A stretch of DNA of 64,000 nucleotides from Chitinophaga japonensis. GTDB taxonomy: Bacteria; Bacteroidota; Bacteroidia; Chitinophagales; Chitinophagaceae. Shown piece by piece: positions 43,903-51,860 of the stretch. Position 1 is the stretch's first letter. Each line of letters starts with the position of its first letter. Location: positions 176,247 to 240,246 of the forward strand of contig NZ_VLLG01000003.1 of NCBI RefSeq assembly GCF_007830125.1. Direction: 5' to 3'. The notes beneath the pieces were generated by a model that was not told where the DNA came from, ran no database searches, and saw only the letters and a program-made list of their open reading frames with translations. A program made the translations under genes and the position numbers.

Positions 43903-44877
43903 ATGAAACACATCATAAAGAAAGCATCACTTGCCCTTGTAACGCTGGCGTTCACCTCCTGCCTGAAGGACCACCTGGCAGTGGATCCCGCCCAGTCCAA
44001 CAACGTGATTGAATTTGCCAATACCGGGTCCATTGCTTCTCCCGCCGGTGCTATTCACCCCAGGTATGCGATAGACCTGGGCAGCCTGGAAGTAGGGCAA
44101 AGCGCCCAGTTCAATGTGAACCTGAGCTACTCCGGTCCGGAGGCCACGGCTCCGCAGGATATTACTGTTATCCTGGAAGTGGATGAGGCAGCGGTAGCCG
44201 CCTATAATGCGGAACAGGACGGCGTTGACTATACCATGGCGACCGCCGACATGTTTGAGTTCCCGGCCACTGCCGTGATCAAAAAAGGAGAGCAGCGGGC
44301 GCAGGTACAGGTAACCTTTACCCGGACCACCGAATTTGACTTTGACCTGAACTATGCCGTGCCCTTAAAGATCGCTTCCGTTTCCTCCGGCATTATCAGC
44401 GGCAACTTTGGCATTGCCCTGTATTCAGTAGCCGCCCGCAATGAATATGACGGCGTGTATGAAATGACCGGCACCATGGTAGACGCAACCAGTGCCAGCC
44501 TTACCGGCTGGTATCCGCTGGATATGGACCTGGTGACCTATACCGGTAATTCCATCGCTTTATATGATAATGGTAATTATGTGCGTGAGTACGCCCATCC
44601 TATCAGGAGCGGCACGGGCGGCTCCTACTATGGCAGCTACAGCCCGGTATTCTTCTTTGATACTGACGGGAATGTGACGGAAGTGGTTAACTACTTCGGC
44701 CAGGGCGCCGGCTCCCTGAGCCGCTCTGCCAAACTGGACCCTACCGGCGTGAACAAGATCACGTTTGGTAGCGACGGCAAGATCGCTTCCTTTGAGGTGA
44801 GCTACTACCTGGTGCAGGCTGGCGCTGAAAGAACGCATTTTGAAGAGAAATTTACCTATAAAGGTCCAAGAGAATGA
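43903..44877 (+). CDS. DUF1735-domain surface lipoprotein
   Basis: A 324-residue lipoprotein with C20 as the anchor (LAFTSCLKD). It has an N-terminal DUF1735 domain (about 30-180), an Ig-like module found in SusC/D-linked glycan-binding or hydrolytic proteins. A C-terminal beta-rich domain starts near EYDGVYEMTGTMVDAT, of the type with an N-terminal Y(D/E)GxY motif. No catalytic motif is visible, so a surface glycan-binding role is more likely than hydrolysis. It is the last gene of the operon, followed 73 bp later by a terminator. Confidence 0.85.
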   Translation: MKHIIKKASLALVTLAFTSCLKDHLAVDPAQSNNVIEFANTGSIASPAGAIHPRYAIDLGSLEVGQSAQFNVNLSYSGPEATAPQDITVILEVDEAAVAAYNAEQDGVDYTMATADMFEFPATAVIKKGEQRAQVQVTFTRTTEFDFDLNYAVPLKIASVSSGIISGNFGIALYSVAARNEYDGVYEMTGTMVDATSASLTGWYPLDMDLVTYTGNSIALYDNGNYVREYAHPIRSGTGGSYYGSYSPVFFFDTDGNVTEVVNYFGQGAGSLSRSAKLDPTGVNKITFGSDGKIASFEVSYYLVQAGAERTHFEEKFTYKGPRE

Positions 44878-44950
44878 GAAACCAGTTTTCTAACTGATGC
44901 TCAGGTAAACGCCTGGAAGTCGGTGCAAAGACTTCCTCATAAGCAGATAT

Positions 44951-44976
44951 GCCCCGCCGGAAGGCGGGGCTTTTTT
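44951..44976 (+). terminator. Intrinsic terminator of the susCD operon
   Basis: GCCCCGCC, a GGAA loop and GGCGGGGC (44951-44970) are followed by six T residues (44971-44976). It ends the rightward sigma/FecR/SusCD/DUF1735 region and lies just before the stop of the convergent serine hydrolase gene. Confidence 0.93.
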
Positions 44977-44986
44977 ATGGGGGGAA

Positions 44987-46195
44987 CTACCGAACCGCCT
45001 GCAGTAACTGCTTCACCATCCCGTCCATGGCTTTGTACTCCAGCCATCTTACCACGGCCACCAGCTCATGCTCCGGGTCTACATACACCATGTTGGTGCC
45101 GTTGCCGATATGCACAAAAGCCGTAACCGGCGCGTTGGGAAGCAGTTGATGGTCCGTGTTCAGGAACCAGTTCATATAGCCGTAGGTGGGATGCGCGGGG
45201 GTAGGCGTGAGCGCCTGTTGTACCCATTGTTCAGAAAGCAGTTGCCGGCCGTTCCACTTGCCGCGGTGCAGGGTAAGCAGCCCGAAGCGGGCCATGTCAT
45301 AGGCATTGATGAACATGCCGCCGCCCCAGTGCCCGCCGCCGCTTACGGATTGTACCGGTGCACCGTCCAGCACGATCCAGGCATTGCGGTAACCATACCA
45401 GCGCCAGGTGTTGGACGCGCCGATGGGGTCCATGATACGGGTTTTCAGCACCTGCGGCAAAGGCTGCCGCCATACGCAGGTAGCAGCCAGCGCCAGCGCG
45501 TTCACTCTCACATCATTGTATTTCCATACGCTGCCGGGCGTATTCCTTTTACGGTGCAGCCATTCCTCCGGGTCATTGCCTGCCGGACGATCTGCCCAGT
45601 CGGGCTTGCCCCAGAGGGTGCCTTCCCAGTCGCTGGTTTGCCGCAGCATCACATCCCAGGTAAGGCTGCGGTTATGCGCGCTGGCAAAAGGGTACAGCAT
45701 CGGGTGGCCGCCCGGCGTCAGCGGGTCATATACTTCTATGGGCGGTATGTAGGGCGCGACGGTATCGTGTACGCTGCGGATCAGGCCCTGGTCTACGGCC
45801 ACGCCTACCACGGAGGATAAAAAACTTTTGGTCACGCTGTTGGTGATGTCTACCCGAAAAGGCTCGCCCCATTCCGCTACAATATATCCCTTGTACACGA
45901 TCACGCCGGTAGCGTCACCCCGGTTGGAGAAGGGCCCGATGCCTGCGCTGTATGGCTCTTTGCCAAACTGGATGGCCTGGGTCAGCTCCAGGTTGCGGGG
46001 ATATTTGGATTCGTTCTCCTGTGCAAAGCGGATGGCCGCCTGCAGTTGTGCCGTGTCCAGTCCCAGTTGTGCCGGTGCGCGGTGCTCCCATTCCCCGCGG
46101 GGCGGAAAATAGCCGGCGGTTTTGGAGGGTCGGGACTGGGCAAAAACGGTGAAGGCGCTGCAAAGCAGCAGGGAGAGGAAGAGTATGCGTTTCAT
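44987..46195 (-). CDS. Beta-lactamase-related serine hydrolase, secreted
   Basis: A 402-residue class C beta-lactamase-fold hydrolase. Start 46195 gives the signal peptide MKRILFLSLLLCSAFTVFAQ. The active-site SxxK is S120-V-T-K123 (ITNSVTKSFLS), the second-motif Tyr is in WKYNDVRVN, and a HIGNGTN block replaces the third KTG-type motif. Such proteins act as esterases, D-peptidases or transesterases rather than true beta-lactamases. Substrate unknown. It converges with the susCD operon. Confidence 0.87.
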   Translation of the reverse strand: MKRILFLSLLLCSAFTVFAQSRPSKTAGYFPPRGEWEHRAPAQLGLDTAQLQAAIRFAQENESKYPRNLELTQAIQFGKEPYSAGIGPFSNRGDATGVIVYKGYIVAEWGEPFRVDITNSVTKSFLSSVVGVAVDQGLIRSVHDTVAPYIPPIEVYDPLTPGGHPMLYPFASAHNRSLTWDVMLRQTSDWEGTLWGKPDWADRPAGNDPEEWLHRKRNTPGSVWKYNDVRVNALALAATCVWRQPLPQVLKTRIMDPIGASNTWRWYGYRNAWIVLDGAPVQSVSGGGHWGGGMFINAYDMARFGLLTLHRGKWNGRQLLSEQWVQQALTPTPAHPTYGYMNWFLNTDHQLLPNAPVTAFVHIGNGTNMVYVDPEHELVAVVRWLEYKAMDGMVKQLLQAVR

Positions 46196-46214
46196 TAAGG
46201 TAAAGTACAAAATT

Positions 46215-46880
46215 TCAATACATCTGGTGCTTCAGTATCCGCTTGATCATCTGTACGGTGGTGCGGCTGGTTTGTCCCTTGTATTTTTCCAGCACTTTAT
46301 TCTCGCTCATACCGGCGCCAAGGTCATTTACAATGTACCACCACTGGCCCAGGAAGGCAGCGTTGGGGGTGCGGTATTGCAGGAGCTTTTTTACGGTGGC
46401 AATGATGGTTTTGCTTACCTCGCCGTCGTGCAGTATGAATACTTCGTCGATGCTCAGGCCCAGTTGCAGGTCGTCCGCTATGCGGGAGTAATCGTGCAGG
46501 TATTTTTCATTGGCCGCCAGCATCTGCAGCATAGGATTGCTGCTGAAATGCAGCTCCTGGCGCTGTCCGCGGGCATGCCGGCGGGTTTGTACCCGGGCAT
46601 AGCTGCGGGCAATGTTATCGCAGATAATAAGATCGTCGGGGTGCAGCTCAAACCATTCTCCTTTTACCCGCCGGTGCTGGAATATGGTGTGCAGGTTCTC
46701 TTCCAGCTCATCCATGCGGGGGGTAGTGTATTGCCGTACTACGCGGAAAATAATGGGCAGGTGGGTGTGATAGGAAGCCAGCCTTTTCTGCAGATCCTGC
46801 GTTTTGCCGATCTTGTAAAGGTTCTTCCCGGTTTTCAGGATGTAGACGGAATGGCCATTTTGCACCTGCTCCATAAGCAC
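46215..46880 (-). CDS. GIY-YIG nuclease-family protein (T5orf172-like)
   Basis: A 221-residue protein. Residues about 10-85 carry a GIY-YIG-type core: SVYILKTGKNLYKIGKTQDLQKRLASY, then ELEENLHTIFQHRRVKGEWFEL with the catalytic-type Glu. This resembles the T5orf172/MUG113 group found in phage and accessory genes. The C-terminal 120 residues are helical and unrecognised, ending with a region resembling a winged or HTH-like segment (SENKVLEKYKGQTSRTTVQMIKRIL). DNA processing is likely but a biological role is not clear. An internal ATG two codons in is an alternative start. Confidence 0.75.
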   Translation of the reverse strand: MLMEQVQNGHSVYILKTGKNLYKIGKTQDLQKRLASYHTHLPIIFRVVRQYTTPRMDELEENLHTIFQHRRVKGEWFELHPDDLIICDNIARSYARVQTRRHARGQRQELHFSSNPMLQMLAANEKYLHDYSRIADDLQLGLSIDEVFILHDGEVSKTIIATVKKLLQYRTPNAAFLGQWWYIVNDLGAGMSENKVLEKYKGQTSRTTVQMIKRILKHQMY

Positions 46881-46967
46881 GAAAATAAAAATTTTCTCAT
46901 TGTGACAAAGTATTTTAACCTGAAGCGGTCAATTTTATATCTTGGGTAGCAAACAAGCCATATCACC

Positions 46968-48311
46968 ATGCGTATGCTCCCTTTCTTCCTGCTATGGACA
47001 TTATTGAACAGCACTACCGCATTCTCGCAGCAAACGGCCAACAAGCCCGAAAGGGAACAATGGTTCATGGATATGGGGCTGGGCATGTTCATTCACTGGA
47101 GCGTGGATGTGCAGTTGGGCGCGGTGATCAGCCATTCCATGGCCGGCGCATCTGAACAATACCTGCAGCGCTTCACAACGGAATTACCCCAAACCTTCCA
47201 TCCAAAAAAATTTGACCCGGAGGAGTGGGCGGTACTGGCAAAGCTGGCGGGTATGCAATACGTAGTGTTCACCGCCAAGCACCACGCCGGGTTTTGCATG
47301 TGGGATACGCAGACCACGGATTTTAATGTAATGCACACGCCTTTTAAGCGGGATGCCCTGCAGGCCGTCATCGCGGCTTTCCGCAAACAGGGCATTGCCA
47401 TTGGCCTGTATTTTTCCCCCGAGGATTTTTACTATTGCTACCAGCACGATATTCCTATTGGCCGGATGCAGCACCCGCAGCATTTTCCCGCCAATAATCC
47501 CGGCCTGATGGCTTATGACAAGGCACAGGTAAAAGAGCTGCTGACGCGCTACGGTAAAATAGACATCATCTTTTTTGACGGGCCGGCCGAAGGACTGAAG
47601 GAATACGCCTGGGAACTGCAGCCGGATATTGTAGTAACCCGCGGACAGATGAGAACGCCGGAGCAGGAGTTGCCGGACCAGCCGGTGCCCGGGCCCTGGG
47701 AGGCCTGCTTTACCATGGGAACGGACTGGCAGTACAAGCCTACCAATGATCCACAGAAATCCGGTACGGAGATCATCAATATGCTGATAGAAACACGGGC
47801 CAAAGGTGGCAACCTGCTGCTGAACGTAGGCCCCAAACCCGATGGGGAGATACAAACGGAGCAGGATGCCCTGCTGCGCGAGCTGGCCCTCTGGCACCTG
47901 GCCAACCGGGAAGCGGTGGCCGGCATCCGCCCCTGGCACATTATCCGCGAAGGCAACATATGGTTTACCTGCGCAAAGGACAGCAGCGCCGTATATGCCT
48001 TTGTGTCCGGCGGCGAGGCCTGGAAATACGGGGAACGTAAGGAGCTGGTGCTGAAAACCCTGCAGGGCAGCAGCCGTACCAAAGTTTCTGTGCTGGGCTT
48101 TGGCGGCCAGTTGGTGGAGTACAAAAAGAATTTTGATGCACAGGTATATGTAGAGAATACCCCCATAGGGCTGGTGATCAGCGCGGTGAACGGGCAGCGC
48201 TTTTACACCAATAACAAATGGCCCAACCCCGTGGTATTGAAAATAGAGCAGGTGCGATACCGCCCCTATACGGATCACTCAACCCGCGCAGAACTGGAAG
48301 GTGCCAAATAG
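46968..48311 (+). CDS. GH29 alpha-L-fucosidase, secreted
   Basis: A 447-residue glycosidase expected to remove terminal alpha-L-fucose. It has a short signal peptide (MRMLPFFLLWTLLNSTTAFSQ). The catalytic TIM barrel shows the family markers MGLGMFIHWSVD (36-47), FTAKHHAGFCMWDTQTTDF (101-119) and D204 in DIIFFDGPAEG, the nucleophile position. GGNLLLNVGPKPDGEI is the strongly conserved GH29 block near the end of the barrel. A small C-terminal beta domain follows. No fucose import genes are adjacent. Confidence 0.93.
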   Translation: MRMLPFFLLWTLLNSTTAFSQQTANKPEREQWFMDMGLGMFIHWSVDVQLGAVISHSMAGASEQYLQRFTTELPQTFHPKKFDPEEWAVLAKLAGMQYVVFTAKHHAGFCMWDTQTTDFNVMHTPFKRDALQAVIAAFRKQGIAIGLYFSPEDFYYCYQHDIPIGRMQHPQHFPANNPGLMAYDKAQVKELLTRYGKIDIIFFDGPAEGLKEYAWELQPDIVVTRGQMRTPEQELPDQPVPGPWEACFTMGTDWQYKPTNDPQKSGTEIINMLIETRAKGGNLLLNVGPKPDGEIQTEQDALLRELALWHLANREAVAGIRPWHIIREGNIWFTCAKDSSAVYAFVSGGEAWKYGERKELVLKTLQGSSRTKVSVLGFGGQLVEYKKNFDAQVYVENTPIGLVISAVNGQRFYTNNKWPNPVVLKIEQVRYRPYTDHSTRAELEGAK

Positions 48312-48313
48312 CC

Positions 48314-48775
48314 CTAGTATTTATCGTCGTTGATCTCTATCCAGTAGCCGTCCGGGTCCTGGATGTAGAGCTGCTTTACGCCATCCACCCGTACATTGAA
48401 CTGCTGTTTTTCTCCCTTCCAGTTGATGAAGGGTATCTTGCGCTGGTTCAGGCGTACAATAAAATCATCTACAGATGGCACGCTGAAGCACAGGTGCGAC
48501 CCGCGGTCATGTTCCGTGATCTCCTTTGCGCCTTCGATCAGGTGCAGTTGGCTGTGCCCGCCTATTTTGAACCAGGTATGTTTGCCGTCATGGAAAGGTT
48601 CCGGCATGGTATCTATCAGCAGCACATCCCGGTAAAAGGCGGTGCTTTTCTCCAGGTTGTATACGGAGATGGCGATATGGTTCAGTACGGGCTGCTTTTG
48701 CTGGGCCTGCGCCTGCAGGGTGGCTCCTGTAATGCCTGCGCAGAGCAGCAGGCCGGTAAGTATCAGCTTGTTCAT
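48314..48775 (-). CDS. Secreted VOC/glyoxalase-like protein
   Basis: A 153-residue protein of the vicinal oxygen chelate superfamily with an N-terminal signal peptide (MNKLILTGLLLCAGITGATLQAQAQ). The true start is the ATG at 48775; the open frame to 48946 has no coding character. The VOC pattern is present: LNHIAISVYNLEKSTAFYRDVL with one metal His, GSHLCFSVPSVDDFI with another, and YIQDPDGYWIEIND with the Glu. A periplasmic VOC protein is somewhat unusual. Substrate unknown. The start codon lies in a 28-bp sequence repeated at 50380. Confidence 0.85.
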   Translation of the reverse strand: MNKLILTGLLLCAGITGATLQAQAQQKQPVLNHIAISVYNLEKSTAFYRDVLLIDTMPEPFHDGKHTWFKIGGHSQLHLIEGAKEITEHDRGSHLCFSVPSVDDFIVRLNQRKIPFINWKGEKQQFNVRVDGVKQLYIQDPDGYWIEINDDKY

Positions 48776-48802
48776 ACGGACAATATACGGAGGGGGAGCG
48801 GT
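48773..48802. repeat. Direct repeat copy A flanking serine hydrolase gene
   Basis: CATACGGACAATATACGGAGG followed by GGGAGCGG. The same stretch recurs at 50380-50407 with one G fewer. This copy contains the start codon (on the minus strand) of the VOC gene; the two copies bracket the rightward serine hydrolase gene. Confidence 0.85.
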
Positions 48803-48952
48803 AGATGCAAGGAGGTTTATGTGAGCGGATGTCCGGAACCAGACAACGGTGTTCGTATCCGGACATGCCCGGATACGCGGGGCCGCCACTGGAAAGGGAT
48901 ACCGGTATGGCAGCGTTCTTGTGAAGCAAGGGAGTCTTAAAACCAACAGATC

Positions 48953-50347
48953 ATGAGAGGATACTTTACTGTCTTACTGGTGCTTGCAGGGATGCTTTGC
49001 CGGTTGTTTTGTTACGGGCAGCACCAGTTGCACGATACCATTGCAGCCAGGCTGCAATCTGCCGTAGCGGCTTTTAAGGATAAGCATCATGCCCCCGGTG
49101 TGGTGGTGGGCATTGTGCACGATCACGAAATGATCTTTTCCGAAGCCCTGGGATATACGGACCTGGAGCATAAGACGCCGGTAACGGTAGATTCAAAATT
49201 TCCTGTGATGTCCGTCACCAAAACCTTTACCGCTACTATGCTGATGCAGTTAACAGAGCGAGGCGTGGTGCGCCTGGACGATGATGTCCGGAAATATGTG
49301 CCGGAATATAAAGTGAGATCGGACTTCCCGGAAACAGCCCCCACCACCTTGTTCCAACTGGCTACTCATACCGCCGGCCTCCCGCGTAACACGCCGGCGG
49401 ATTACAACTTTACGGTTTCCTGGGACCGGTGGGCACTGGGGGAGCGGAATGACCCGTTTGGCTGGTTTTCTACAGACGAGGAACTGCTGCGGTCATTGCA
49501 GTTTATAAAGCTGGAATATCCTCCCTATGATTATATACATCATAATGACCGGCATTATTCCAACCTGGGCTACAGCATCCTGGGAATAGCGCTGCAGCGG
49601 GCGGCAAAAGCAGGTTACCGGGAATACATAAGGGAGCATGTTTTCAACCCGCTGGGTATGAAAAACAGCGGTTTCCTGGATAACACGGGGAATGACCCGG
49701 TGGCCAGGGGATACCGCTATAATGATGCTATGAAAACTATGGACCGGGTGCCTGCTTTCAGGCCATATGCTGCCTTGTATGCCGGCGGCATTTATTCTAC
49801 CACCGGGGATATGCTGAAATATATCAGCGGCCAGTTTGAAAATGATGGCGACACCGCAGAAGTGCTGACCCCGCAGAGCAATGCCATGATGCGCTACCTG
49901 AAGATTGGCTGGAAGCCAGCTTTCCCATATGTGCTGCACGAAGGGGCTATTCCCGGCTATCGCTGCGTGGTGGTTTTCAATCCCCGCAGCCGCGTGGGCT
50001 GGGTAATATTAACGAATGCCGGTGATGTGGATTTTAATGAAATAAACGGGCAGCTCGCCGGTATTGTGAACCCGCTTTATGAGCATCATCCTTCCCCCCG
50101 GGATATCAGGAAATATGTGGGCACTTACCGCCTGCCCGGGGGGTATGGCAGCCTGAAGATCTTCCTGGAGCAGGACCAGTTGTATTCCACTTACCTTTTA
50201 CCCGACAGTCCCCTGGTGGCCGAAGGGGCAGACCGTTTCAAGGCGGAAGGCCGTAACGGGTATAGCATACACTATGAATTTGTAGCGGAAGGTACTGCGA
50301 TTACGGCGCTTAAACTGGGGCAGTTTGTGTGGTACCGGGAGGAGTGA
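48953..50347 (+). CDS. Beta-lactamase-family serine hydrolase (penicillin-binding-protein-like)
   Basis: A 464-residue protein with a signal peptide (about 1-23, ending YGQHQ). The class C beta-lactamase domain has S87-V-T-K90 (MSVTKTFTATM), HYSNLGYSILG with the second-motif Tyr-x-Asn, and HEGAIPGYRC in the place of the third motif, as in D-aminopeptidases and esterases of this fold. A C-terminal lipocalin-like domain (about 375-464) ends ITALKLGQFVWYREE. That end is duplicated as a short relic at 50953-51006. Function probably hydrolysis of small peptides or esters in the periplasm. Confidence 0.87.
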   Translation: MRGYFTVLLVLAGMLCRLFCYGQHQLHDTIAARLQSAVAAFKDKHHAPGVVVGIVHDHEMIFSEALGYTDLEHKTPVTVDSKFPVMSVTKTFTATMLMQLTERGVVRLDDDVRKYVPEYKVRSDFPETAPTTLFQLATHTAGLPRNTPADYNFTVSWDRWALGERNDPFGWFSTDEELLRSLQFIKLEYPPYDYIHHNDRHYSNLGYSILGIALQRAAKAGYREYIREHVFNPLGMKNSGFLDNTGNDPVARGYRYNDAMKTMDRVPAFRPYAALYAGGIYSTTGDMLKYISGQFENDGDTAEVLTPQSNAMMRYLKIGWKPAFPYVLHEGAIPGYRCVVVFNPRSRVGWVILTNAGDVDFNEINGQLAGIVNPLYEHHPSPRDIRKYVGTYRLPGGYGSLKIFLEQDQLYSTYLLPDSPLVAEGADRFKAEGRNGYSIHYEFVAEGTAITALKLGQFVWYREE

Positions 50348-50379
50348 TGCAATGGAGAACTATGCTTCGCTCAGGAGGG

Positions 50380-50407
50380 CATACGGACAATATACGGAGG
50401 GGAGCGG
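50380..50407. repeat. Direct repeat copy B flanking serine hydrolase gene
   Basis: CATACGGACAATATACGGAGG then GGAGCGG, the second copy of the sequence at 48773-48802. It lies 32 bp after the serine hydrolase stop and upstream of the hicBA promoter. Confidence 0.85.
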
Positions 50408-50427
50408 ATGTCGGGAGCCGGTATATG

Positions 50428-50459
50428 TTTGGCGGGAGCAGGATAAAACAATAAATTTG
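50428..50459 (+). promoter_or_regulatory. Consensus Bacteroidota promoter of hicBA
   Basis: TTTG (50428-50431), 20 nt, TAAATTTG (50452-50459): both elements match the Bacteroidota consensus. Transcription should start near 50466, only about 8 bases before the hicB ATG, so the mRNA would have a very short leader. Confidence 0.8.
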
Positions 50460-50473
50460 CTAAAATTGAATGT

Positions 50474-50677
50474 ATGGAAGAGTTAATCTTTATGGTGGAG
50501 GAAAGCCCGGAAGGTGGTTTTATAGCAAAAGGCCTGGGGGTTTCCATTTATACGCAGGCGGAAACGATAGAAGCGCTGAAAGCAGCCGTAATAGATGCGG
50601 TGCATTGTCATTTTGATGATGAAAAGAAGCGGATTATCCGTTTACATATTGTAAGGGAAGAAGTGATTGCGGCATGA
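50474..50677 (+). CDS. hicB: HicB-like antitoxin
   Basis: A 67-residue protein with the partial RNase H-like fold of small HicB antitoxins: FMVEESPEGGFIAKGLGVSIYTQAETIEALKAAVIDAV. It lacks the extra C-terminal DNA-binding domain of larger HicB proteins. It overlaps the next gene (hicA) by 4 bp, giving the usual coupled pair with the antitoxin first. Proteins like this are sometimes mislabelled as a dehydrogenase subunit. Confidence 0.85.
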   Translation: MEELIFMVEESPEGGFIAKGLGVSIYTQAETIEALKAAVIDAVHCHFDDEKKRIIRLHIVREEVIAA

Positions 50678-50916
50678 GGTTGCCAAGAGACATCAGCGGA
50701 CACGACCTGATCAAATACCTGAAGCCCTATGGGTATATCGTAACCCGTCAGACCGGTAGCCACATCCGGCTCACTACCGAACAAAATGGGCAACATCACA
50801 TTACAATACCGGCGCATGACCCCTTGAAAGTCGGTACTTTGTCTGCAATCCTCTCCGATATTGCAGCTCATTTTAATAAAAGCAAGGACCAGTTTTTACA
50901 GGAATTGTTTGGTTAA
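50674..50916 (+). CDS. hicA: HicA-type mRNA interferase toxin
   Basis: An 80-residue HicA toxin with the double-stranded RNA-binding-like fold: DISGHDLIKYLKPYGYIVTRQTGSHIRLTTEQNGQHHITIPAHDPLKVGTLSAIL. The conserved catalytic His is in GSHIRL. The toxin should cleave mRNA when free of HicB. The pair sits between a serine hydrolase gene and a relic of a second copy of that gene's 3' end, consistent with insertion into a duplicated region. Confidence 0.9.
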   Translation: MRLPRDISGHDLIKYLKPYGYIVTRQTGSHIRLTTEQNGQHHITIPAHDPLKVGTLSAILSDIAAHFNKSKDQFLQELFG

Positions 50917-50952
50917 TCACGGCCTTTCCCTGTCGGGGATGGTTTAAATAAT

Positions 50953-51006
50953 GTCTACATTACCGCACTTAAGCTGGGGCAGTTTGTATGGTACCGGGAG
51001 GAATGA
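50953..51006 (+). pseudogene. 3'-end relic of a second serine hydrolase gene
   Basis: The frame reads VYITALKLGQFVWYREE then stop, matching the last 15 residues of the serine hydrolase at 48953-50347. Similarity continues about 30 bases past the stop. No upstream body of the gene remains; the hicBA pair and a short spacer occupy that space. It is therefore a remnant of a duplicated gene. Confidence 0.85.
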
Positions 51007-51019
51007 TGCGAAGGAGAAG

Positions 51020-51433
51020 CTACGCTTCGTGCAGCGGATGTCCTATTTCCCAGATATGCCCGAAGGGGTCCTTCAACTTTCCTATTTTCCACGATTCTTC
51101 TGTAGTGACCGGGCATATCTGGGTAGCGCCGGCCTCCACTGCCCTGGCGAAAACAGCATCGGGATCGCTAACGGTGAGGATGAGCCGTACCGGGTTTCCG
51201 CCAATGCTTTCGGGGCTGTAATTGCCAAATTCCGGCTCCTCGTCACCTACCCAAAATTCAGCGCCTTCAATGAAGAGCTGCGCCATCAGCTTTCCATCCT
51301 GCCCATCAAACCGGGCTGCTACAGCCGCGCCGAATGCGGTGGTGTAGAATTCTACTGCGCTGGCGCCGTTCTTTACCGAAAGGAAAGGAAAAAGGGTGGT
51401 GGGTATGCCGGGTGGTTTGTTAGTACTGGTCAT
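51020..51433 (-). CDS. VOC/PhnB-like glyoxalase-superfamily protein (cytoplasmic)
   Basis: A 137-residue VOC protein starting MTSTNKPPGIPTTLFPFLSVKNGASAVEFYTTAFGA. It has two beta-alpha-beta-beta-beta modules, with LMAQLFIEGAEFWVGDE and VRLILTVSDPDAVFARAVEAGAT typical of PhnB/YciI-like members, and DPFGHIWEIGH with the final metal ligands. It has no signal peptide, unlike the other VOC protein in this window. Substrate unknown. It lies 31 bp downstream of the XRE regulator on the same strand, which may control it. Confidence 0.88.
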   Translation of the reverse strand: MTSTNKPPGIPTTLFPFLSVKNGASAVEFYTTAFGAAVAARFDGQDGKLMAQLFIEGAEFWVGDEEPEFGNYSPESIGGNPVRLILTVSDPDAVFARAVEAGATQICPVTTEESWKIGKLKDPFGHIWEIGHPLHEA

Positions 51434-51464
51434 TTGTAAATGATTTGGGTAGTGATGAACAAGG

Positions 51465-51677
51465 TTATGAAGGATTGGGCTCCAGCAATTCGCAGACATT
51501 TACATCCAGGAACTTTGCGATCTCGTAGAGGTCGGGAATGGCGGGTTGCGTTTTGTTCGTACACCATTTTGAAACTGTATAGATAGACATTTTTAAATGC
51601 GCTGCCAGTTCGTTTTGGGTTTTCCCTTTCAGGGCCAGGGTAGCTTTTATCCTGTTGTATCTTAGCTGATTTGCCAT
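51465..51677 (-). CDS. XRE-family HTH transcriptional regulator
   Basis: A 70-residue single-domain repressor-type protein: MANQLRYNRIKATLALKGKTQNELAAHLKMSIYTVSKWCTNKTQPAIPDLYEIAKFLDVNVCELLEP. The Cro/CI helix-turn-helix covers residues 10-65. An ATG two codons upstream (51683) is possible. It precedes the VOC gene on the same strand. A perfect inverted repeat in the divergent region upstream (51733-51771) is a good candidate for its binding site. Confidence 0.9.
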   Translation of the reverse strand: MANQLRYNRIKATLALKGKTQNELAAHLKMSIYTVSKWCTNKTQPAIPDLYEIAKFLDVNVCELLEPNPS

Positions 51678-51732
51678 AAACACGAATATAGTAAACCCTA
51701 AGTAACTGATTTTAAATAAAAACAGTATTATT

Positions 51733-51771
51733 AATACAAATATTTCAATTTAAAATGATAATATTTGTATT
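51733..51771. promoter_or_regulatory. Operator-like inverted repeat and promoter between XRE gene and 85-aa gene
   Basis: AATACAAATATT (51733-51744) and AATATTTGTATT (51760-51771) are perfect 12-bp arms with a 15-nt AT-rich spacer. The right arm contains the TTTG (51764-51767) of a possible promoter whose -7 element would be TATATTCG (51790-51797, one mismatch), reading toward the 85-codon gene. A regulator bound here would block that promoter; the neighbouring XRE protein is the obvious candidate. Confidence 0.6.
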
Positions 51772-51860
51772 TTAAATGCAAATTGTGCTTATATTCGCTG
51801 TGTTGTTTTTTGCATTGACCATGCAACTTATTTATTCATCACCCCCAAAAATGGTAGCAT

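Noticed and set aside
50951..51439. 162-codon plus-strand frame starting MSTLPHLSWGSLYGTGRN
   Set aside because: It is the antisense shadow of the VOC gene at 51020-51433 plus the serine hydrolase relic read in the wrong frame.
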